From: Streptomyces qinzhouensis
GTDB taxonomy: Bacteria > Actinomycetota > Actinomycetes > Streptomycetales > Streptomycetaceae
Assembly (NCBI RefSeq): GCF_007856155.1
Contig: NZ_CP042266.1
Coordinates: 7,626,001-7,690,000, forward strand
Direction of reading: 5' to 3'
Length of the DNA: 64,000 bases
A model generated the notes under the pieces. It was given only the letters and a program-made list of their open reading frames with translations. It did not search any database and was not told the DNA's origin. Made by a program: the position numbers and the translations under genes. The first letter of the stretch is position 1. Each line of letters opens with the position of its first letter. This document shows, one piece after another, positions 42,159 to 50,268 of this stretch.

Positions 42159-43231
42159 CCGCGCAACGCAAGGACGACCACGTCCGCCTGGCCGTAGCCC
42201 AGCACCAGGCCTCTCGGGACCATCAGTACGCCTCCGGCAGATACGCCGGCGCCTTCGACGACGTCCAGTTCCTGCACCACGCGCTGGCCGGCACCGATTG
42301 CGACCGGGTGAGCCTGCGCACGTCGTTCGCGGGCCGGACATGGCCCGTGCCGCTCTACATCAACGCCATGACGGGCGGCAGCCCCAAAACCGGTGAGATC
42401 AACCGCGATCTGGGGATCGCCGCCCGTGAGACGGGCCTGGCGATCGCCACCGGCTCGATGAGCCCCTTCCTGAAGGACCCGGCGTGCGCCGACACATTCA
42501 CGCCGGTGCGTGAACAGCACCCCGACGGCTTCGTGATGGCCAACATCAACGCCAACACCACACCCGAGCAGGCCCGCCGCGCCATCGGGCTCCTGGACGC
42601 GAACGCCCTGCAGATCCACCTGAACACCGTGCAGGAGATCGTGATGCCGGAGGGCGACCGGTCCTTCGGGCACTGGCCCACCGCCATCGAGACCATCGCA
42701 CACGCCGTGGACGTGCCGGTCATCGTCAAGGAAGTCGGCTTCGGCCTGAGCGGCCGCACCGTCACCCGGCTCGCCGGCCTCGGCGTGGCCGGCGCCGACG
42801 TGGCCGGCCGCGGCGGCACCGACTTCGCCCGCATCGAGAACGGCCGCCGACCGAGCGGCGACTACGCCTACCTCGAAGGCTGGGGCCTGAGCACACCCGC
42901 GGCCCTCCTGGACGCCCGGGGCCGAGGACTGCCGCTGCTCGCCTCCGGAGGCGTACGCCACCCGCTGGACGTGGCCCGCGCCCTCGCCCTCGGCGCCCAC
43001 GCGGTCGGCGCCTCGGGCCCCTTCCTGACCACCCTGGTCAACGACGGTCTCGCCGCCCTCATCGAACAACTCACCAGCTGGATCGACCAGCTGACCGCGC
43101 TGATGACCGTCCTCGGTGCCCACAGCCCCGCCGGCCTCGCCGGCACGGACCTCCACATCACCGGCGCCCTGCGCGAGTTCTGTGTCCAACGCGGGATCCC
43201 GCTGCCACCATGCAAGGAGCACAGTCGATGA
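42155..43231 (+). CDS. Type 2 isopentenyl-diphosphate isomerase (FMN-dependent)
   Basis: A 358-residue TIM-barrel flavoprotein that interconverts IPP and DMAPP using FMN and NADPH. Signature segments are RKDDHVRLA at the start, YINAMTGGS, IATGSMSPFLKD, LQIHLNTVQE, VIVKEVGFGLS, DVAGRGGTDFARIE and LLASGGVRHPLDVARALALG. The type 2 enzyme is the one usually found in Streptomyces mevalonate clusters. It gives the operon a complete route to both C5 units. Confidence 0.95.
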   Translation: MTAQRKDDHVRLAVAQHQASRDHQYASGRYAGAFDDVQFLHHALAGTDCDRVSLRTSFAGRTWPVPLYINAMTGGSPKTGEINRDLGIAARETGLAIATGSMSPFLKDPACADTFTPVREQHPDGFVMANINANTTPEQARRAIGLLDANALQIHLNTVQEIVMPEGDRSFGHWPTAIETIAHAVDVPVIVKEVGFGLSGRTVTRLAGLGVAGADVAGRGGTDFARIENGRRPSGDYAYLEGWGLSTPAALLDARGRGLPLLASGGVRHPLDVARALALGAHAVGASGPFLTTLVNDGLAALIEQLTSWIDQLTALMTVLGAHSPAGLAGTDLHITGALREFCVQRGIPLPPCKEHSR

Positions 43232-44325
43232 CCATCCGGACCAGCCACACCGGCACAGCCCCGGCCGCCGCCCCCGCGGACGGCGCCACCCCTGTCCCCA
43301 CCCGCTGGGTGGGGCCCTTGAGGATCAGCGGCAATGCCGCCGCGGGCGAAACCCCGGTGCCGCTGGCGACCTACGAGTCGCCGCTGTGGCCCTCGGTCGC
43401 CCGCGGCGCCCGCATCTCCCGCACGGTCGACGGCGGCATCCGGACCACCCTCGTCGACGAACGCATGACCCGCTCCGTCCTGCTCGAAGCCACCGACGCG
43501 CAGGCCGCGCACGCCGCGGCCCGCGCCCTGGACGACCGCCTCGAAGAGCTGCGTACCCTCACCCGTACCACCAGCCGCTTCGCCGAACTCCTCGCCGTAC
43601 GCCACGAGATCACCGGCCCCCTGCTGTACGTACGCTTCGAGTTCAGCACCGGTGACGCAGCCGGCCACAACATGGCCACCCTCGCCGCCGACGCCCTCCT
43701 CACCCACCTGCTGGCCCACCTCCCGAACGTCGGCTACGGGTCGATCTCCGGCAACTACTGCACCGACAAGAAGGCCACCGCCGTCAACGGCATCCTCGGC
43801 CGCGGCAAGAACGTCATCGCCGAGATCCTCATCCCCCGGCAGACCGTGGCCGACCGGCTGCACACCACCGCGGCGAAGATCGCGCACCTCAACGTCACCA
43901 AAAACCTGGTGGGCACCCTGCTGGCCGGCGGCATCCGCTCGGCGAACGCCCACTACGCCAATATGCTGCTCGCCTTCTACCTGGCCACCGGCCAGGACGC
44001 CGCCAACATCGTCGAAGGCTCCCAAGGCGTCACCTACGCGGACGATCACGACGGCGACCTGTACTTCTCCTGCACCCTGCCCAACCTGATCGTCGGCACG
44101 GTCGGCAACGGCAAGGGGCTCCCCCGCGTCGAGGACGCCCTCGTCCGGCTGGGCTGCCGTGCGGATCGTCCCGTAGGCGACAACGCCCGCCGCCTCGCCG
44201 CCCTGGCGGCCGCCACCGTCCTGTGCGGGGAGCTCTCCCTGATGGCGGCTCAGACCAACCCCGGCGAACTCATGCACGCCCACACCCGTCTCGAGCGCCG
44301 CAACGGAGCACACCGTGCCCACTGA
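43228..44325 (+). CDS. Hydroxymethylglutaryl-CoA reductase (class I type)
   Basis: A 365-residue enzyme that reduces HMG-CoA to mevalonate with two NADPH. The ATG at 43228 is chosen because it overlaps the previous stop (ATGA) and has AAGGAGC upstream. Catalytic and binding motifs are visible: TYESPLWPS (Glu), STGDAAGHNM (NADPH), TDKKATAVN (Lys), EGSQGVTYADDHDGD (Asp) and NPGELMHAHTRLERR (the late His is just before the end). There is no membrane domain, so it is a soluble bacterial enzyme. It is the committed step of the pathway. Confidence 0.95.
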   Translation: MTIRTSHTGTAPAAAPADGATPVPTRWVGPLRISGNAAAGETPVPLATYESPLWPSVARGARISRTVDGGIRTTLVDERMTRSVLLEATDAQAAHAAARALDDRLEELRTLTRTTSRFAELLAVRHEITGPLLYVRFEFSTGDAAGHNMATLAADALLTHLLAHLPNVGYGSISGNYCTDKKATAVNGILGRGKNVIAEILIPRQTVADRLHTTAAKIAHLNVTKNLVGTLLAGGIRSANAHYANMLLAFYLATGQDAANIVEGSQGVTYADDHDGDLYFSCTLPNLIVGTVGNGKGLPRVEDALVRLGCRADRPVGDNARRLAALAAATVLCGELSLMAAQTNPGELMHAHTRLERRNGAHRAH

Positions 44326-45505
44326 CCCGACCGAAGTGACCGCGGGCATCCACGACCTCTCCTTCGCCACCACCAGCCTCTGCCTCACCCACGAGGAGCT
44401 CGCCCGCCACACCGGCGCTCCCGTCGCCAAGTACCACCACGGCATCGGGCAGACGTCCATGAGTATCCCCACCGAGGACGAGGACATCGTCACCCTCGCC
44501 GCCGACGCGGCCGCCCCGATCGTCGAACGCCACGGCAGCGACAGGATCCGCACCATCCTGTTCGCCACCGAGACGGGCATCGACCAGTCCAAGGCCGCCG
44601 GCGTCTACGTCCACTCCCTGCTCGGCCTGTCCCCGCACATCCGCGTAGTCGAACTCAAACAGGCCTGCTACGGCGCGACCGCCGCACTCCAGCTCGCCTG
44701 CGCCCTGGTACGGACCGATCCCGCCCAGGAGGTACTCGTCCTGGCCAGCGATATCGCCCGCTACGACCTCGACAGCCCCGGCGAAGCCACCCAGGGAGCC
44801 GCCGCCGCGGCCATGCTCATCACCGCGGCCCCGGGCCTCCTCGAACTGGGCACCCCCTCGGGGCTGTTCACCCGCGACATCATGGACTTCTGGCGCCCCA
44901 ACTACCGCACGACCGCTCTCGTCGACGGCAAGGCGTCCCTCGACGCGTACCTGGACGCTGTCGACGGCGCCTGGCTCGACTACCGGGCCCGCGGCGGGCT
45001 GCCCTTCGAGAAACTCCGCACGGTCTGCTACCACCAGCCCTTCACCCGTATCGCGCACAAAGCCCACCGCCGCCTCGAACGCGCCGAAGGCCTCACCTCC
45101 ACCGTCCAGGCGATCGACGAGGCGATCGCCCCCACGACCACGTACAACCAGGTGATCGGCAACAGCTATACCGCGTCCATGTACCTGGCCCTCGCCGCCC
45201 TCCTCGACAGCGATGCCGATCTCGGCGGCGACGACATCGGGCTGTTCAGCTACGGCTCGGGCAGCGTCGCCGAGTTCTTCACCGGCAGGGTCGGCCCCGC
45301 CTACCGTGCCCACCTGCGCGCCGACGCCCACCGGGCGCAGATCGCCCGACGCGAGCCGATCAGCTACGCCGCCTACCGCGACCTGCACACCCGCGCGCTG
45401 CCCGTGGACGGCACGCCCCACGAGGTGGGTCGCCGCACCCTCGGCCGCTACCGTCTCGCCGGGATCCGGGACCACCAACGCCAGTACCGAGCGACGCGAC
45501 CGTGA
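44315..45505 (+). CDS. Hydroxymethylglutaryl-CoA synthase
   Basis: A 396-residue thiolase-fold enzyme that condenses acetyl-CoA with acetoacetyl-CoA. Active residues are E86 (FATETGID), C118 (KQACYGAT) and the His in CYHQPFTRIAHKAH. The GTG at 44315 overlaps the end of the reductase gene by 11 bp. A region GLFSYGSGSVAEFF near the end is typical of the family. It uses the acetoacetyl-CoA that the KAS III is thought to supply. Confidence 0.95.
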   Translation: MPTDPTEVTAGIHDLSFATTSLCLTHEELARHTGAPVAKYHHGIGQTSMSIPTEDEDIVTLAADAAAPIVERHGSDRIRTILFATETGIDQSKAAGVYVHSLLGLSPHIRVVELKQACYGATAALQLACALVRTDPAQEVLVLASDIARYDLDSPGEATQGAAAAAMLITAAPGLLELGTPSGLFTRDIMDFWRPNYRTTALVDGKASLDAYLDAVDGAWLDYRARGGLPFEKLRTVCYHQPFTRIAHKAHRRLERAEGLTSTVQAIDEAIAPTTTYNQVIGNSYTASMYLALAALLDSDADLGGDDIGLFSYGSGSVAEFFTGRVGPAYRAHLRADAHRAQIARREPISYAAYRDLHTRALPVDGTPHEVGRRTLGRYRLAGIRDHQRQYRATRP

Positions 45506-45610
45506 TGCCCGCCTCCTCGCCGGCACCGAGCGCCCCCGCGGCGCACCACCGTCACGGGCCGCGCGCCGAACCCCGTCGCACCACCCCACTTCAGAGGAAG
45601 GTGAACTGCC

Positions 45611-46696
45611 GTGACCATGAGCACACGTGTTCAACCTCCGACCGGCCCCGCGATAGTGCGCGAGCAAGTCGACTCCGTCCTGCGGGACTTCCTGCACCAG
45701 AAGGCCACCCAGGCCCAGGGGCGGGGCCTGCCCCCGGAAGTGGCCGAGGTCCTGGGTGACTTCCTGGCCGCGGGCGGCAAGAAGCTGCGCCCGCTCCTGT
45801 GCGTGACGGGCTGGCAGGCCGCGGGAGGAACCGGTGACCTCGCGCCGGTGCTCCGCGTCGGAGCCGCGCTGGAGATGTTTCACGCCTTCTGCCTCATCCA
45901 CGACGACATCATGGACAACTCCGCCACCCGGCGGGGCCGGCCGACCGTGCATCGAGCCCTCGCCGCACTTTACGCTCCCGGCCGCAGGGGTCCCCTGGCC
46001 AACCGGATGGGGTCCAACACCGCCATCCTCATCGGCGATCTCGCCCTGACCTGGTCGGACGAGCTGGTCCACACCGCCGGCCTGACAGCAAGTCGGCTCG
46101 CCTCCGTGCTGCCCCTGCTCGACACCATGCGCACCGAGGTCATGTACGGCCAGTACCTGGACGTGTGCGCGACCGGAACCCCCACGGCCGACCTGGCCCG
46201 GGCCTTGGCGATCATCCGTTACAAGACAGCCAAGTACACCGTGGAACGTCCCTTGCACATCGGTGCGGCATTGGTGGCGGCACCGGAATCGGTCCACGCC
46301 GCCCTGAGCGCGTACGCCCTGCCCATCGGCGAGGCATTCCAGCTGCGCGACGACCTCCTGGGCGTCTTCGGCGACCCCGCCGCCACCGGCAAGCCGAGCC
46401 TCGACGACCTACGGGAAGGCAAACACACCGCACTCGTCGGCCTCGCCCTCCAACGCGCCGACGCCATTGAGCAGCATCTGCTGCAGACCCGGATAGGCGA
46501 CCCCGGGCTGGACGAGCCGACCGCGGCCCGTATCCGGCGTACCCTCACGACCACCGGCGCACGCGGCACCGTCGAACAAATGATCATGGACCGTTACGAG
46601 CAGGCCCAGCGCGCCCTGGAACAGGTCCCGTTCCCGCCGCAAGCCGTCGCCGCCCTGCGCGAACTGGCCGACCTCGCCGTCAAGAGGTCCGCATAA
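45611..46696 (+). CDS. Polyprenyl diphosphate synthase, probably GGPP synthase
   Basis: A 361-residue trans-prenyl transferase. The first aspartate-rich motif is HDDIMD (D98, D99, D102), the second QLRDDLLGVFGD, and the substrate-binding GGKKLRPLL is near residue 56. A phenylalanine sits five residues before the first motif (F93), a pattern seen in GGPP synthases of the short-chain type. With mevalonate genes before it and a class II/class I diterpene pair in the same window, C20 (GGPP) is the likely product. The GTG at 45611 follows GAGGAAGG; an ATG at 45617 is equally possible. Confidence 0.88.
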   Translation: MTMSTRVQPPTGPAIVREQVDSVLRDFLHQKATQAQGRGLPPEVAEVLGDFLAAGGKKLRPLLCVTGWQAAGGTGDLAPVLRVGAALEMFHAFCLIHDDIMDNSATRRGRPTVHRALAALYAPGRRGPLANRMGSNTAILIGDLALTWSDELVHTAGLTASRLASVLPLLDTMRTEVMYGQYLDVCATGTPTADLARALAIIRYKTAKYTVERPLHIGAALVAAPESVHAALSAYALPIGEAFQLRDDLLGVFGDPAATGKPSLDDLREGKHTALVGLALQRADAIEQHLLQTRIGDPGLDEPTAARIRRTLTTTGARGTVEQMIMDRYEQAQRALEQVPFPPQAVAALRELADLAVKRSA

Positions 46697-46704
46697 CCAC
46701 ACCG

Positions 46705-46737
46705 GCCGCACGCACCCGGCAGTCCTGAGCGTGCGGC
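46705..46737 (+). terminator. Hairpin terminator after the mevalonate operon
   Basis: GCCGCACGC pairs with GCGTGCGGC over 9 bp across a 15-nt loop, 9 bp past the prenyl synthase stop. It has no T-tract but its position at the operon end supports a terminator. Confidence 0.5.
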
Positions 46738-46885
46738 AGCCGGAGGGCCACCGGGCCCAGCCTCGCGCGGCCGTGGGCATCGCCCCCGTCGGTGCCCACC
46801 GCCGGAACCGAGAGCCGTGTTCGAGGTGCATACTCACTGGGAAGGGGACCGTCACAGGGATGAGACGGCTTTGGTAGCGCACCTG

Positions 46886-47056
46886 GATTGAGCTACCGAC
46901 CTGGGCGGGTACCTCCCTTTCAGCACATCTCCTGAAGTCCTACCCCGTGCAGGGGTGCCGGGGCGCGGATGTGCTGTACGCACTGCATCTGTGCGCCCTT
47001 GTGAAGGGCGCTGTGTTCACGTCCACTTGGCTAGGGCTGAGAACGGGGAAGTGGTG
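46886..47056 (+). promoter_or_regulatory. Copy B of the duplicated element, upstream of the NsdA-like regulator
   Basis: This ~171-bp stretch ends at the regulator's GTG codons and is repeated, inverted, at 3902-4074. Just before and into it lies GGTAGC-N13-GCTACC (46873-46897), an inverted repeat not kept in copy A. Blocks conserved in both copies (CGGGTACCTCCC, TGCGCCCTTGTGAA, CGGGGAAGTGGTG) are the best candidates for protein-binding or mRNA-leader sequence. Confidence 0.65.
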
Positions 47057-48397
47057 TCCTCTCAGCAACCGAACGCACAGCTTTCGCGGCTGCTCGAGGA
47101 GGCGCGATGGAACGCGACCCACCTCGCGCACGCCGTCTCCTCCGTCGCGTCCGAACGCGGTCACGACTTGATCGTGAATCGCTCGACAGTGACGCGCTGG
47201 CTTGCGGGGACGCATCCCCGTCCGCCCGCGCCCGCCTACATCCTGGAGGCGCTCGCCCGGCGCCTGGGCAGACCCCTGGCCGCCGACGCCGCCGGTCTGA
47301 CCCGAGCTCCTGCCCGAATACCGGACTGGTCCTGGAAGGCGGACCCCGTGCACCATCTGGCCAAGCTCACCCACAGTCAACTGGACCCCGGCAGGGGAAG
47401 GGTACTGGGCGCAGATGTCTACAGCCTCGCGGCGCTGGCGGTCCCGGACTGGGACGACCTGCTCGCGCGGACCGTGGCCCGCCGCGCCGGCGTCCTGGGC
47501 GGACGCCGCGTGGGCCGCACGGAAGTCGAGGCACTGAAGAGCATGGCCACCTTCTTCGCGGCCTCGACCGGAGCCTTCGGCGGCGGGCACGCCCGCACCG
47601 CACTCACCGCCTACCTCGCCGACGACGTCACCCCCTGGCTTCTCTCGGGCGCCGGCGAGCAGGTGCACCGGCAACTCCTCACCCACACGGCACAGCTCAC
47701 CGTCCTGCTGGGCAATATGTGCGCCGACGACAATGACAACGTCCTGGCCCAGCACTACCACCGCACAGCCGCCCATCTGGCCGCGGAAGCCGAAGACCCC
47801 CACACCTACACCATCGCCCTCAGAGCCCTCGCCGCCCACGCGCTGGACCTCGGCCACCGGCAGCCCTCGCTCGCCCTGACCGAACAGGCGGCGGCCACGG
47901 CGACCCGCCACTCCTCGCCCCTGGCCCAGTCCTTCACCCAGTCCCAGCTCGCTCTGGCCCACGCACGGGCCAACGACCGCCCCCGCGCCCTCCTCGCGCT
48001 GCACAACGCGGAAGTCCTTCACAGCCACGCGGACCAGAATCTCTCCGACCCCTTCGACAGCTACCCGACCGCGGCCCTGCACTTCCAGCGCGCCCGGACA
48101 CTGACCGCGCTCAGAGATCACCAGGCGGCCGACCGGGCCTACAGCGCCTCGCTCCGCGCCCGCGCCCCGCAGGCACGCCGGGCCAGAGCGCTGACCACAG
48201 CACTCCTGGCCGAATCACAACTCCTCCAGGGCAACCTCGAGGAATCCCTCACCACCTGGAAGCGCTTCCTCATCGACTACCCAGGCCTGCGATCAACCCG
48301 CGCCACCGCCTCCCTCACCACCATGCGCCAGGTACTGCGCCCCTACAGCGCCCACCCCGACGTGGCACTCCTGACCGAGGAAGCCGCGACCCTGTGA
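47051..48397 (+). CDS. NsdA-like transcriptional regulator (XRE-type HTH plus TPR-like region)
   Basis: About 448 residues from GTG codons at 47051/47054. The N-terminal 75 residues carry an XRE-type helix-turn-helix in the style of the Streptomyces NsdA group: LSRLLEEARWNATHLAHAVS, then VNRSTVTRWLAGTHPR and LEALARRLGRPLAA. The rest is all helical and repetitive (AHALDLGHRQPSLALTEQ, AHARANDRPRALLALHN), a TPR-like protein or ligand-sensing region. Such proteins regulate differentiation and antibiotic production. It follows the mevalonate operon, downstream of its terminator, and has a leader sequence that is also found beside the cyclases. It is the best candidate pathway-specific regulator for the diterpene genes. 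Confidence 0.75.
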   Translation: MVSSQQPNAQLSRLLEEARWNATHLAHAVSSVASERGHDLIVNRSTVTRWLAGTHPRPPAPAYILEALARRLGRPLAADAAGLTRAPARIPDWSWKADPVHHLAKLTHSQLDPGRGRVLGADVYSLAALAVPDWDDLLARTVARRAGVLGGRRVGRTEVEALKSMATFFAASTGAFGGGHARTALTAYLADDVTPWLLSGAGEQVHRQLLTHTAQLTVLLGNMCADDNDNVLAQHYHRTAAHLAAEAEDPHTYTIALRALAAHALDLGHRQPSLALTEQAAATATRHSSPLAQSFTQSQLALAHARANDRPRALLALHNAEVLHSHADQNLSDPFDSYPTAALHFQRARTLTALRDHQAADRAYSASLRARAPQARRARALTTALLAESQLLQGNLEESLTTWKRFLIDYPGLRSTRATASLTTMRQVLRPYSAHPDVALLTEEAATL

Positions 48398-49183
48398 CAT
48401 ACCACCACCCACACGCCGCGCGCGCGAGCACACACTTGATGTGTCAGCCGCACCGGACGACTTCGAGTACGGGACGCTCCCACACGTCGGCGACGATGTT
48501 CTTGAGGTAGACCGCGGCTGCCTCGTCCTCGCGCATACCGCAGCCGCTCAGAGGCTCCCGGGGGCGCGCCTCGTCGTTCCAGCGCCCCTTGCGCATCCCG
48601 GCTGAGCCATGACTCGCCGATCTCCGCGTGCTGGAACCTCGGGGAATCCGTCCTCGATCCGGACCCTCGGACCCGCATCAGCGCGGCTGATGGGCGCCAT
48701 CAACACGATGTGTTGGCCTCACCACCGCCCGGCGGCAAAGCTTGCTCATGATGCCGGACCGATGAGGAAACGGAGACCTGCGATGCGCCCGTCGACAGCC
48801 GCCGCGCCGCTCCGGTGGCCGTCGGTCCGGATCCCGCCGGTGCCGTTCCGGTGCCCCAGCACCCCCGCCCGGGCGGGCCGCCGTCCGGGCCGGGCCGGTA
48901 CTGGCACGGTCGAGCGGCGGCGGAGGAGATCGAGACCTTCGCCGCCGGCGCAGAGGAATTGGCTGCCCCGAATGATCGCGGATAAACGTCGACCGTATTC
49001 AGGATTCCATCGCCGGACGGTGCAAAAATCGTCATTTGGCTGAGCATCCACTGAGTGGTGTCGGGTGAATTTTGTCAAGTAGCCCCAGCCTCGGTGCTGG
49101 GGGGTGATGCGTCCGGTCAGGGGTGTCACGTCCGTCACCAGCATCGTTAGTGTCGATTTGCCATCTTTGGACTGGAGGCCGGT
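48398..49183. other. Gene-poor boundary between the diterpene and macrolactam regions
   Basis: No solid gene is seen. The minus strand at 48444-48596 encodes a 50-residue frame with clean codon use and a helical end (DEAAAVYLKNIVADVWERPV), which may be a gene fragment. A hairpin CCCCAGC-N6-GCTGGGG lies at 49083-49102 inside AT-richer sequence (48990-49080), and TTGACA is present nearby on the minus strand. This is the likely edge of the fkb-type cluster. Confidence 0.45.
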
Positions 49184-49438
49184 ATGTGCGTTCTTCAATG
49201 GTGTCGGAGAGTGGTGACACTCCCCGGCGAGACGGATCCGATCGAATGGGCGCCGCTCCGGGATCAACCGTCCGAGCTACTTCTTACGTTCACCTGTTCG
49301 GTTTCCGACCGGGAAACCCGGGTCGTGCGGCGGGCCGGCGACAGCGTGCTGATACCCGATAGGGCCTACCGGCGTCCCGGGTGCGTGAAGCCCGGCGCCC
49401 GCAGGGCGCCCACGGTCCCGACCGGATGTGCGCCATGA
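49184..49438 (+). CDS. Small ORF (84 aa) coupled to the type II thioesterase
   Basis: ATG at 49184, five bases after GGAGG, and a TGA at 49436-49438 that overlaps the thioesterase ATG as ATGA. The product starts MCVLQWCRRVVTLPGE and has a middle resembling part of a beta-rich protein (ELLLTFTCSVSDRETRVVRR). Codon use is weaker than in neighbours, so it may be a coupling leader rather than a functional protein. I recognise no family. Confidence 0.4.
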   Translation: MCVLQWCRRVVTLPGETDPIEWAPLRDQPSELLLTFTCSVSDRETRVVRRAGDSVLIPDRAYRRPGCVKPGARRAPTVPTGCAP

Positions 49439-50202
49439 ACCAGAAGCTCTGGTTGCGGCAGTTCTTCCCGGCGCCCGACGCTTCCGTACGGGTGGTGCTG
49501 TTGCCGCACTCCGGAGGGTCGGCGACCTACTACCTTCCGATCGCCCGTGCGCTCGCCCCGGTCGCCGATGTGTACGCCGTGCAGTACCCCGGCCGCCAGG
49601 ACCGTCGTGAAGAGAAGCCGCTGCGTGACTTGCGTGCCCTCGCCGGGCTTGTGGCGGAGGTCCTGAAGCCGGGTCTTGACCGGCCTTTGGTGCTGTTCGG
49701 ACACAGTATGGGCGCGACGCTCGCGTTCGAGCTGGCGCAGCGGGTGCCGGTGGCGCACCTGATCGTCTCGGGTGTGCGCGCGCCGTCGCACCCGCTGACC
49801 GACACCGTCCATCTGACGTCGGACGACGAGTTGCTGGCAGCGGTGGCCGCGCTCGGAGGGACGAGCGCCGACGTGGTGGCGGACGACGAACTGCGTGCGC
49901 TGATCCTGCCTCCGCTGCGTGCGGACTACTTCGCGGCGGAGACGTACAGATGGGAGAGCGGGCCGCCGCTGGACACGCCGATCACCGTCTGTATCGGCGA
50001 CAGCGATCCGAAGACGACGGTGGAGCAAGCGCGCGACTGGGCCGGGCACACCACCGCGCCGACGACCGTGGAGGTCTTCTCGGGTGGGCACTTCTATTTG
50101 GTGGAGCATCAGGAACAGGTGGCCGAGACGGTGGCGCGAAGCGTAAGGCTCGTGGCCGCAAGAGGAGGAGTGTCCGAGGAGCCGGATCATGTCATTTATT
50201 AA
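49435..50202 (+). CDS. fkbQ: Type II thioesterase (FkbQ-like)
   Basis: A 255-residue alpha/beta hydrolase with the nucleophile S91 in LFGHSMGATLA, a later Asp in CIGDSDP and the His in FSGGHFYL, all intact. The N-terminal LLPHSGGSATYY is typical of PKS/NRPS editing thioesterases, which remove wrong acyl groups from carrier domains. An in-frame ATG at 49426 is an alternative start. It lies at the cluster edge next to the LAL regulator; in tacrolimus/ascomycin clusters the same pair is fkbQ-fkbN. The symbol is assigned by family and gene order. Confidence 0.85.
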   Translation: MNQKLWLRQFFPAPDASVRVVLLPHSGGSATYYLPIARALAPVADVYAVQYPGRQDRREEKPLRDLRALAGLVAEVLKPGLDRPLVLFGHSMGATLAFELAQRVPVAHLIVSGVRAPSHPLTDTVHLTSDDELLAAVAALGGTSADVVADDELRALILPPLRADYFAAETYRWESGPPLDTPITVCIGDSDPKTTVEQARDWAGHTTAPTTVEVFSGGHFYLVEHQEQVAETVARSVRLVAARGGVSEEPDHVIY

Positions 50203-50268
50203 TGCTGTTCATGGCCGCATTTACCATTTAATGCATAGCGCCGAACCCATGGAGACGACAGCCGCGAG

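Noticed and set aside
3902..47056. The inverted 172-bp copies as ends of a composite transposon
   Set aside because: One copy is the immediate upstream leader of a regulator gene, there is no transposase next to either, and similarity is too low for recent transposition.
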